Source: Micromonospora_J zhanjiangensis
GTDB taxonomy: Bacteria; Actinomycetota; Actinomycetes; Mycobacteriales; Micromonosporaceae
Assembly: GCF_042650605.1 (NCBI RefSeq)
Contig: NZ_JBHSBN010000009.1
Location: 62,001-126,000 of the forward strand
DNA length: 64,000 nucleotides
Reading direction: 5' to 3'
This document shows, in pieces, positions 57,549 through 64,000 of this stretch; positions within the stretch are counted from its first letter, which is position 1, and every line of letters starts with the position of its first letter. The position numbers and the translations under genes are program-made. A model generated the notes under the pieces. The model searched no databases, had not been told where the DNA came from, and saw only the letters and a list, made by a program, of their open reading frames with translations.

Positions 57549-58424
57549 CTAGACGCGCAGGTAGAAGCGCAGGGTGACCCAGGCGGTGATGGCGCTGACC
57601 AGCGCGCCGACCCCGGCCATGAACGGGAACATCAGCAGGACGCTGCTCCAGCTGATCGGGGTCAGCAGGTCGGTGAGGTCCCGCAACGAGCCGTCCAGCA
57701 GGAAGATCTTGCCGAGCGCCAGCGCGCCGAAGCCGAGGATCGAGCCGATCAGGCCGGCGACCACCGCCTCCAGCACGAACGGTGCCTGGATGAACCAGTT
57801 CGAGGCGCCCACCAGCTTCATCACCGCGACCTCGCGGCGCTTGCTGTAGGCGGCGACCTGGATGGTGTTGGCGACCAGCAGCAGGGCGGCGATGGCCATC
57901 ACCGAGGCGGCGATCAGGGCCATCCGCTGTACCGCACCGAGGATGTTGAAGATCTTCTCCAGCAGTTGGCGCTGGTCGACGATCTCGTCGATGCCCTCGG
58001 TGTTCTTGTACTTGTCCTTGATCTGCTGGTACTCCTCCGGGTTCTTCAGCTTGACCCGGTACGACTCCGGCAGGGTGTCCGGCTTGATCGCGTTGACCAG
58101 GTCCGGGGCGTCCCGCCACATCTCCTTGAAGTTCTTGTACGCGTCATCCTTGGACTCGTAGATGACCTTGCTGACCAGCGGGTCGCTCTTCAGGGCCGCG
58201 TCCAGGCTGGTGCGCTGCGCGTCGGTGACCTCCTTGCTCAGGAAGATCGCCACCTGGACGTCCTGGTAGTACCGGGTCTTCATGTTGTCGACCTGGATGA
58301 ACAACAGACCGCTCGCGCCGAGCATGGTCAGCGACACGGCCATGGTGATGATCATGGCAATGGTCATCGTCACATTGCGCCAGAGCCCGACCAGCACTTC
58401 GGACAGGACGTACTTCACGCGCAT
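57549..58424 (-). CDS. ftsX: cell-division protein FtsX
   Basis: 291 residues. A cytoplasmic start and first membrane segment (about 16-42) are followed by a large extracellular domain (about 45-170; QDVQVAIFLSKEVTDAQ, later LPESYRVKLKNPEEY), then three membrane segments with the permease loop SKRREVAVMKLVGASNWFI. FtsX with FtsE couples ATP hydrolysis to peptidoglycan hydrolases such as RipC in actinobacteria. It follows ftsE by 84 nt. Confidence 0.96.
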   Translation of the reverse strand: MRVKYVLSEVLVGLWRNVTMTIAMIITMAVSLTMLGASGLLFIQVDNMKTRYYQDVQVAIFLSKEVTDAQRTSLDAALKSDPLVSKVIYESKDDAYKNFKEMWRDAPDLVNAIKPDTLPESYRVKLKNPEEYQQIKDKYKNTEGIDEIVDQRQLLEKIFNILGAVQRMALIAASVMAIAALLLVANTIQVAAYSKRREVAVMKLVGASNWFIQAPFVLEAVVAGLIGSILGFGALALGKIFLLDGSLRDLTDLLTPISWSSVLLMFPFMAGVGALVSAITAWVTLRFYLRV

Positions 58425-58508
58425 CGGGGGTTCCCTTCGGATCTCCGCAGAGAGTCGATCGTGGTCAGGTCAGGTGTCGATGGCCGGCGATCCGGCCGAG
58501 CCGCCGGC

Positions 58509-59189
58509 TCAGCCGTAGACACCACGGGCCTGGTCGCGCACGATCCGACCACTCTCGATCTCGATGACGCGGCGGCGCATCTGGTTGACGATGTTGGAGT
58601 CGTGGGTGACCATCACGACGGTGGTGCCGGTCCGGTTGATCCGGTCCAGCAGACGCATGATCTCGATCGAGGTGTCCGGGTCCAGGTTTCCGGTGGGCTC
58701 GTCGGCCAGCAGGATGAGCGGCCGGTTGACGAACGCCCGGGCGACCGCCACCCGCTGCTGCTCACCGCCGGACAGCTCGTGCGGGTACCGGTGCTCCTTG
58801 CCGCCGAGGCCGACCAGCTCGAGCACCTCCGGAACGACCCGGCGGGCCACCGCCTTGGTCTTGCCGATCACCTCGAGGGCGAACGCGACGTTCTCGTACG
58901 CGGTGCGGTTGGGCAGCAGACGGAAATCCTGGAAGACGCAGCCGATCGAGCGCCGGAAGTGGGGGATCTTCCACGACCGCATCGACGTGACGTCCCGGCT
59001 GTTGACGACGACCCGTCCCTTGCTCGGGTGGACCTCGTGCAGCAACAGCTTGATGATCGTGGACTTGCCGGAGCCGGAAGGACCGATGAAGAAGACGAAC
59101 TCGCCCTTCTCGATCGACACCGACACGTCGTCCAGCGATGGCCGGGACGCCTTCGGGTACGTCTTCGTCACTTGCTCAAGCTGAATCAC
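58509..59189 (-). CDS. ftsE: cell-division ATP-binding protein FtsE
   Basis: 226 residues. Walker A GPSGSGKST, Q-loop FQDFRLLPNRTAYEN, ABC signature LSGGEQQRVAVARA, Walker B LILLADEPTGNLDP, H-loop VMVTHD. It is the ATPase of the FtsEX complex at the divisome membrane. GTG 59189 was chosen because the family begins VIQLEQVTKTY and a -10 TAGACT lies 8 nt upstream, so the transcript is leaderless. Confidence 0.96.
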   Translation of the reverse strand: MIQLEQVTKTYPKASRPSLDDVSVSIEKGEFVFFIGPSGSGKSTIIKLLLHEVHPSKGRVVVNSRDVTSMRSWKIPHFRRSIGCVFQDFRLLPNRTAYENVAFALEVIGKTKAVARRVVPEVLELVGLGGKEHRYPHELSGGEQQRVAVARAFVNRPLILLADEPTGNLDPDTSIEIMRLLDRINRTGTTVVMVTHDSNIVNQMRRRVIEIESGRIVRDQARGVYG

Positions 59190-59197
59190 GGGTCGAG

Positions 59198-59225
59198 AGT
59201 CTACGCGGTGTGATGGAACTGCCAA
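59198..59225 (-). promoter_or_regulatory. promoter of ftsEX
   Basis: Minus strand: -35 TTGGCA (59220-59225), 16-bp spacer, -10 TAGACT (59198-59203), then GTG 8 nt later. Confidence 0.72.
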
Positions 59226-59317
59226 GTCCGACGGTCCGCCCCCCGACCGATGTTGTCAGCTAAGCGAAAATTGTCATGGCTGCCGGCCGCGCCGCGCCAC
59301 CGTGCGGCCCCGGACGC

Positions 59318-60439
59318 TCACTGAGCGTCAACCGCCAGCTGGCTCTGCTTGCGCCACCGGATGCCCGCCTCGATGAAGCTGTCCAGCTCACCGTCGAAGA
59401 CCGCGCTCGGATTGCCGGTCTCCTGCTCGGTTCGCAGATCCTTCACCATCTGATACGGGTGCAGCACGTACGACCGCATCTGGTCGCCCCACGAGCCGGC
59501 GGCGTCGGTCTTCAGGCCGGCCATCTTGGCCTGCTCCTCCTGCCGCTTGCGCTCCAGCAGCCGGGCCTGCAGCACCCGCAGCGCGGACGCCTTGTTCTGC
59601 AGTTGGGACTTCTCGTTCTGGCAGGTGACCACGATGCCGGTCGGGACGTGCGTGATCCGGACCGCCGAGTCGGTGGTGTTCACGCTCTGCCCACCCGGCC
59701 CGGACGAGCGGTAGACGTCGACCCGCATCTCGTTCTCGGGGATGTCGATGTGGTCGGTCTGCTCGACGACGGGCAGCACCTCGACCCCGGCGAAGCTGGT
59801 CTGCCGCCGGCCCTGGTTGTCGAACGGGCTGATCCGGACCAGCCGGTGCGTGCCGGACTCGACACTGAGCGTGCCGTAGGCGTACGGGACCTTGACCGTG
59901 AAGGTGGCCGACTTGAGCCCGGCCTCCTCGGCGTACGAGGTCTCGTAGACCTCGGTGGGGTAGCCGTGCCGTTCGGCCCAGCGCAGGTACATCCGCAGCA
60001 GCATCTCGGCGAAGTCGGCGGCGTCCACCCCGCCGGCGCCGGCCCGGATCGCCACCAGCGCCTCCCGGGAGTCGTACTCCCCGGACAGCAGGGTGCGGAC
60101 CTCCATCTCCTGGATGGCCTTGGTCAGCGCACCGAGCTCGGTCTCCACCTCGTGCAGCACGCCCGAGTCGTCCTCCGCCTCGGCCAGCTCCAGCAGCACC
60201 CGGCCGTCGTCGAGCCGGCGACGCAGGTCCTCCAGCTTGGTGATCTCGCCGCCCACGTACGACAGCCGGGAGGTCACGTCCTGGGCCCGGGCCTGGTCGT
60301 CCCACAGGTCCGGTGCGGAGGCCTCCTCCTCCAGCCTGGCCTTGTCCCGGCGCAGGCGGTCGACATCGAGGACTGCCTCGATGTTGCGCAGCGTGGCGTC
60401 GAGGTCTTTGAGCTGGTCGGCGTATTCGGCAGCGGTCAC
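59318..60439 (-). CDS. prfB: peptide chain release factor 2
   Basis: 373 residues. The stop-codon recognition tripeptide SPF (RISPFDNQGRR) identifies RF2, and the peptidyl-hydrolysis motif is GPGGQSVNTTDSAV. The frame is continuous, with no programmed +1 frameshift site as in E. coli, in line with actinobacteria. GTG 60439 lies 8 nt after -10 TATTCT (60448-60453), implying a leaderless mRNA; a TTG at 60448 would overlap the -10 itself. Confidence 0.96.
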   Translation of the reverse strand: MTAAEYADQLKDLDATLRNIEAVLDVDRLRRDKARLEEEASAPDLWDDQARAQDVTSRLSYVGGEITKLEDLRRRLDDGRVLLELAEAEDDSGVLHEVETELGALTKAIQEMEVRTLLSGEYDSREALVAIRAGAGGVDAADFAEMLLRMYLRWAERHGYPTEVYETSYAEEAGLKSATFTVKVPYAYGTLSVESGTHRLVRISPFDNQGRRQTSFAGVEVLPVVEQTDHIDIPENEMRVDVYRSSGPGGQSVNTTDSAVRITHVPTGIVVTCQNEKSQLQNKASALRVLQARLLERKRQEEQAKMAGLKTDAAGSWGDQMRSYVLHPYQMVKDLRTEQETGNPSAVFDGELDSFIEAGIRWRKQSQLAVDAQ

Positions 60440-60447
60440 AACAGGCA

Positions 60448-60453
60448 AGAATA
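60448..60453 (-). promoter_or_regulatory. -10 element of prfB
   Basis: TATTCT on the minus strand, 8 nt before GTG 60439. The spacing defines a leaderless start and argues against the upstream TTG. Confidence 0.6.
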
Positions 60454-60512
60454 CGTCGCCCCCGGCGGAACCCGACCACCTGCCACCGAACGGGCGCCGG
60501 CGGGTGGTCCCG

Positions 60513-60553
60513 GCACGGGCGGACGGGTCGGCGGAGGGGCCGTCCGCCCGTGC
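60513..60553. terminator. terminator downstream of the PadR gene
   Basis: Perfect 14-bp stem (GCACGGGCGGACGG and complement) with a 13-nt loop between the PadR stop (60581) and the prfB start. Confidence 0.82.
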
Positions 60554-60580
60554 GTCCCCGGCACGTCGGCGCCGGGCGGG

Positions 60581-61096
60581 TCAGGCGCTCGGAGCGTTCT
60601 TGAGCCAGGTCAGCGCCGCCTTGTGGTACGCCACCGCGAACTCCAGGGCCGCCGCGCCGTACGTGTCACCGGTCTTCTTGGCCTCCTTGGCCTGGTCACG
60701 GGCCAGGGCCAGGGACTCGGTGTGGTAGTCGTTCGCCCCGGCGTAGAGGTTGCGCAACTGGGTCGCCGAGTGCTGGGGCCCGAAGGCGACCCGCAGGGCG
60801 GTCGGGTTCCGGATGGTGTCCCGCCCGGGGGTCTCGGCCAACCAGCGGGAGAATGTCCGTTTTCCGGCCGCGGTGATCGCGTACGGCTGGCTGGACCGCG
60901 GTCCGGGCTTGCCGAGCCGGACCAGACCCTGGTCGGCCAGCACCGGCAATTCGCGGTAGACCTGGCTGCGGGTCATCGACCAGTACGGTGCGAGTCGTCG
61001 TTCGGCGGCGGCCATCAGCTGGCCGCCGGTCATCGGTCCCTCGTGGAGCAGGCCGAGCAGAGCGGCCGCTGTGGGGTTGATTCCTGTATCCGCCAT
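60581..61096 (-). CDS. PadR-family regulator
   Basis: 171 residues. The N-terminal PadR winged helix (about 8-85) has AALLGLLHEGPMTGGQLMAA, SMTRSQVYRELPVLADQGLV and the wing SQPYAITAAGKR. The C-terminal helical domain (about 95-168) dimerises. PadR proteins repress nearby genes and respond to phenolics or drugs. ATG 61096 has AGAGGG upstream. A perfect palindrome lies 76-94 bp upstream. It is divergent from the helicase-like gene. Confidence 0.88.
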   Translation of the reverse strand: MADTGINPTAAALLGLLHEGPMTGGQLMAAAERRLAPYWSMTRSQVYRELPVLADQGLVRLGKPGPRSSQPYAITAAGKRTFSRWLAETPGRDTIRNPTALRVAFGPQHSATQLRNLYAGANDYHTESLALARDQAKEAKKTGDTYGAAALEFAVAYHKAALTWLKNAPSA

Positions 61097-61171
61097 GCCC
61101 TCTACGCTGCCACTTTGCGGACCCGGCGTCCAGAAAATGGCTGATCTGCGGCAAATCGTCATCCACTGTGC

Positions 61172-61190
61172 ACTGTCCGTCACGGACAGT
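61172..61190. promoter_or_regulatory. perfect palindrome, candidate PadR operator
   Basis: ACTGTCCGT-C-ACGGACAGT has 9-bp arms around one base. A half-similar ACTGTG/CACTGT pair lies just to its left (61165-61176). It is in the 314-bp divergent region before the PadR gene and the GTG at 61411; nothing else is recognisable there. Confidence 0.68.
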
Positions 61191-61410
61191 CCATTGAGGA
61201 ATTTCGATGCTTGTGCGGATGGGGCGGGTGAGGAGATCCGGCCGTAGCGGGCACGGGGGTGGCAGAAGCATGGTATTGCACAAAACGCCCAGGCGGCCCT
61301 AAACGGCGACAATAAGCCCCGGAAAGTGGGCCCGGTCCGGTCGACACGCCGGTCGCCCGGAGGCGGCGCCGCGTTGACCCGCCGGCACCGGTGCGGCAGA
61401 TTGACCGATC

Positions 61411-63951
61411 GTGGCATCCCCCCTGGTCCGCTGGCTCGCCGGGCGTACCGCCGACGAACTCGCGGCGATCCTGGCCCGCCGGGCCGACGCGCTCGGCCCG
61501 ACGGAACCGGACGACCTCGCCGATCTCGCCACCCGGTTGCAGTCGCGCGCCTCGGTGACCGCCGCGCTGAGCGCCCTGCCCCGCCCGGCGCTTCAGCTGA
61601 TCGAGGCGGTGCAGGCGTCCGGCGGTCCGACCACGTCGGTGGAACGTCTCGCCGCCCTGCTCGGCCGGTCGTCCGACGACCCGGAACTCGGCGCCACCCT
61701 GGCGGTGCTCGCCGGTCGGGCGCTGGTCTGGCCGGACGGCGTCGAGCTGCGGATGGCCGCTCCACTCTGGTCGGCCTTCCCGCGTCCGCTCGGGCTGGGC
61801 GCCCGGGCCGAGCGGCTGCTCGCCGGGCTGCCCGCCGACCAACTGCGGGCCGTCGCCCGGGCGCTGACGCTGCCCCCGGCCCGCGGCCGGCGGGACCTGC
61901 TGACCGGCGTCTGCGCCGCCCTGGCCGACGGCGACCGGGTCCGCGAGCTGGTTTCGGCCGCCCCGCCGGCGGCCCGCACGCTGCTCACCGAACTCGCCCA
62001 CGGCGAGCCGCTGGTCGCCGTACCACCGGGCCACCGCGACCGGCCCGCCGACGACGCCGTCGGCTGGGCCACCCGGCGCGGCCTGCTGATCTGGGACGGG
62101 TGGCGGCACGCCCAGCTGCCGGCCGAGGTGGGCGTCGCCCTGCGCGGACCGGACTGGCGGGCACCGTTCGACCCGGAGCCGCCGGGTTGGACGCTTACCG
62201 ACGTACCGGTCGAGGCCGTGCGGCGGGAGGCCGCGGCCGCCGCGACGGCCGCCCTCGACCAGGCCGCCGCGCTGCTCGGCCTGGTCGACGCGGCGCCGGC
62301 CACCACGCTCAAGACCGGCGGCGTCGGCACCCGGGAGCTGCGCCGGTTGGCCCGGGCCGCCGGCTGCGACGAGCCCCGGGTACGGCTGTGGCTGGAGCTG
62401 GCGTACGCGGCCGGCCTGGTCGGCTTCGCCGACGGCCAGTTGCGCCCCACCGACCGGTACGACGAGTGGCGTGCCGCCGAGCCGGCCGACCGGCTGTCGA
62501 CGCTGCTGCGGGTCTGGCCCCGGCTGCCGGCGGCGCCGCTGGCCGACGTCCGACCGGACGGTACGCCGGCCGGCGCGGCACTGTCCCGGGACGGCACCGG
62601 GTTGACCGTCGGCGACCTGCGGACCGCGCTGCTGCGCACCATCGGCGACCTGCCCGCCGGGCGGGGCGCCGGTGACGACGGCGAACTCGCCGCGGCGCTG
62701 TCCTGGCAACTGCCGCTGCTGGGCGGGTCCGAGCCGGACACCCGGCTCGCGGTGCTGGCCGGTCTCGCCCGGGAGGCCCGGGCGCTCGGCGTGGTCGCGC
62801 ACGGCGCGCTGTCCACCCTGGGCCGCGCCCTGTTGGCCGACCCCGGATCGTTACCCGCCACCGCCGCGGCGCTGCTGCCCCGCCCGCTGGCCGGGGCGCT
62901 GTTCCAGAACGACCTGACCGCGGTCGTGCCGGGCGTCCCCGCGGCGGCGCTCGCCGACCTGCTCGACGCCGCCGCGGTACGCGAGTCCCGGGGCGGCGCC
63001 ACCGGTTGGCGGTTCACCGCGTCCTCGGTCCGCGCCGCGCTGGACGCCGGCCATGATCCGGCCGGCCTGACCGCCGCCCTGCGCGCCGTGGTGACCGGTG
63101 ACGCGTTGCCGCAGCCGCTGGAGTACCTGATCCGTGACGTCGGCCGGCAGCACGGTCGGGTACGGGTCCGGGCGGTCGGCTGCGTGCTGCGGGTCGACGA
63201 TCCGGCGCTCGGCGCCGAACTGCTGCGGGCACGGTCGTTGGGTCCGCTGAAGCTGACCGAGCTGGCCCCGACCGTACTGGCCAGCGGCCGACCGGTCGCC
63301 GAGACGCTGCGGGTGCTGCGGGACGCCGGTTACCCGCCGGTGGGCGAGGACGCCGCGGGCCGGCCACGGATCGAACGGCCGCCCCGCCTGCGGGCACCGG
63401 TGCCACGCCGACCGGCCGCTCCGCACCGCCCGGCGCAACCCGCGTCACCGGCCGGGGCGGCGGGCGCTGCCGGCGCGGCCGGCACGGCCGGGCTCGTGGA
63501 GCTGGCGGGTCGGTTGCTGGCCGGGTCCGCGGGTCCGGCCGGGCCGCCACGGACCGGGCCGACGGCGTCCGCCGGACGGCCGCGGACCGGGCCGACGGAA
63601 CTGACGGGTCGGTCGCGGACCCGGCCGGCGGAGCCGGTGGCCGGCGAGGCCGAGGCGCTGGCCACCGTCATCCGGCTGCCGGTGGGTGCCGCCGCCGACC
63701 CGGACGATCCACTGCCGGTGGTGCACCGGCACGCCCGGCAGCTGCAGCCGGACGAGCGGCGCCGGCTGGCGACGGCGATCGACCGGGGCGATCCGATCAA
63801 GATCAGCTACCGGGACTCCGCCGGGGACTACACCGTCCGGATCGTCGAGCCGGTCTGCCTGGACGGACGCCTGCTGGTCGCCTGGTGTCACCTGCGCGCC
63901 GACGAACGCAACTTCGCCCTCGACCGGATCGAGTCGGTCGCCCCGGCGTAG
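61411..63951 (+). CDS. helicase-C-terminal / XPB-Ssl2-like domain protein with WYL-like end
   Basis: 846 residues. It has the actinobacterial 'helicase-associated' fold: repeated winged-helix-like segments over about 40-560 (TLKTGGVGTRELRRLARAAG), an XPB/Ssl2-type region (about 560-650, EYLIRDVGRQHGRVRVRAVG), a Pro/Ala/Gly-rich linker (about 665-750) and a WYL-like C-terminus (IKISYRDSAGDYTVRIVEP). No Walker motifs are present, so it is not itself a helicase; relatives are encoded next to an XPB-type helicase, which would lie beyond the window. The start is GTG 61411. Confidence 0.78.
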   Translation: MASPLVRWLAGRTADELAAILARRADALGPTEPDDLADLATRLQSRASVTAALSALPRPALQLIEAVQASGGPTTSVERLAALLGRSSDDPELGATLAVLAGRALVWPDGVELRMAAPLWSAFPRPLGLGARAERLLAGLPADQLRAVARALTLPPARGRRDLLTGVCAALADGDRVRELVSAAPPAARTLLTELAHGEPLVAVPPGHRDRPADDAVGWATRRGLLIWDGWRHAQLPAEVGVALRGPDWRAPFDPEPPGWTLTDVPVEAVRREAAAAATAALDQAAALLGLVDAAPATTLKTGGVGTRELRRLARAAGCDEPRVRLWLELAYAAGLVGFADGQLRPTDRYDEWRAAEPADRLSTLLRVWPRLPAAPLADVRPDGTPAGAALSRDGTGLTVGDLRTALLRTIGDLPAGRGAGDDGELAAALSWQLPLLGGSEPDTRLAVLAGLAREARALGVVAHGALSTLGRALLADPGSLPATAAALLPRPLAGALFQNDLTAVVPGVPAAALADLLDAAAVRESRGGATGWRFTASSVRAALDAGHDPAGLTAALRAVVTGDALPQPLEYLIRDVGRQHGRVRVRAVGCVLRVDDPALGAELLRARSLGPLKLTELAPTVLASGRPVAETLRVLRDAGYPPVGEDAAGRPRIERPPRLRAPVPRRPAAPHRPAQPASPAGAAGAAGAAGTAGLVELAGRLLAGSAGPAGPPRTGPTASAGRPRTGPTELTGRSRTRPAEPVAGEAEALATVIRLPVGAAADPDDPLPVVHRHARQLQPDERRRLATAIDRGDPIKISYRDSAGDYTVRIVEPVCLDGRLLVAWCHLRADERNFALDRIESVAPA

Positions 63952-64000
63952 CCGGTGGGTGGGTGGCCCGGTGGGCGGGTGGGTGCGCGGGTGGGCCGGT
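63952..64000 (+). other. G-run-rich sequence after the helicase-like gene
   Basis: At least seven GGG or longer runs in 49 bases (GGTGGGTGGGTGG, then GGGCGGGTGGGTG and GCGGGTGGG) form a strong G-quadruplex candidate on the plus strand, immediately 3' of the stop codon. The window ends here. Confidence 0.7.

Noticed and set aside
59318..60453. Programmed frameshift in prfB
   Set aside because: The release factor 2 frame is continuous from the GTG start and no in-frame early TGA with slippery CTT is present.

Overview
The window is GC-rich actinomycete chromosome, best matched to a Micromonosporaceae-type organism. The support is codon usage that is G/C at almost every third position, many GTG (and one TTG) starts, numerous genes with a -10 hexamer only 6-8 nt before the start codon (leaderless type), a large secretome, actinobacterial families (GlxA, DUF222-HNH, PadR, a roadblock/LC7 protein, a MoxR/VWA pair) and the housekeeping order prfB / ftsE-ftsX / smpB / ssrA. 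Genus assignment is inference; no rRNA is present.

Layout. 1-14 kb holds small chromosomal modules: an ECF sigma factor with SnoaL-like tail coupled to a membrane protein, an ArsR/VOC pair with a visible operator, an N-terminally shortened MOSC protein, an alpha/beta hydrolase, a coiled-coil / PP-loop ATPase / membrane protein set, a 14-TM exporter and a short GntR gene behind five 9-bp iterons. 14-28 kb holds a coupled pair of secreted or anchored proteins (solute-binding protein plus binding-protein/VWA fusion), a roadblock protein, a membrane-anchored ricin-type lectin, a divergent MFS/GlxA pair, DedA, DinB-like, and the VWA plus MoxR-type AAA+ pair. 28-37.5 kb holds a two-component system, hemerythrin and aldo/keto reductase genes, a divergent VOC // CGNR-SRPBCC module, a DUF222-HNH gene, an excisionase-like HTH gene and a small conserved gene ending in minisatellites.

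37.6-46.1 kb is the most striking block: three leftward genes for very large or metal-binding exported proteins. They are a cupredoxin / six-Ig / DUF1080 protein, a small-laccase-type multicopper oxidase, and a 1328-residue ThuA (with an embedded discoidin-like domain) / PQQ-type sugar dehydrogenase / PKD / DUF1080 protein. A promoter is visible upstream and tandem terminators downstream. A consistent reading, which is inference, is an extracellular carbohydrate-oxidising system passing electrons through copper proteins to oxygen. The first and third proteins also share an approximately 80-residue module I cannot name. A truncated BKACE gene lies just upstream.

46.9-64 kb: a polytopic glycosyltransferase-like protein, a virginiamycin B lyase with divergent TetR, tRNA-Ala(GGC), an AlgH-family gene, MTA phosphorylase, a benzoylformate-decarboxylase-type enzyme, an acetyltransferase of lower GC next to tmRNA, smpB, ftsX, ftsE, prfB, a PadR regulator with a perfect palindrome upstream, and a large XPB/helicase-C-like protein.

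Two window-wide patterns stand out: leaderless-type promoters, with TAGCGT used by four genes; and short tandem duplications that repeatedly include a gene's own stop codon (near 23.9, 35.6, 36.7, 37.3 and 54.66 kb).
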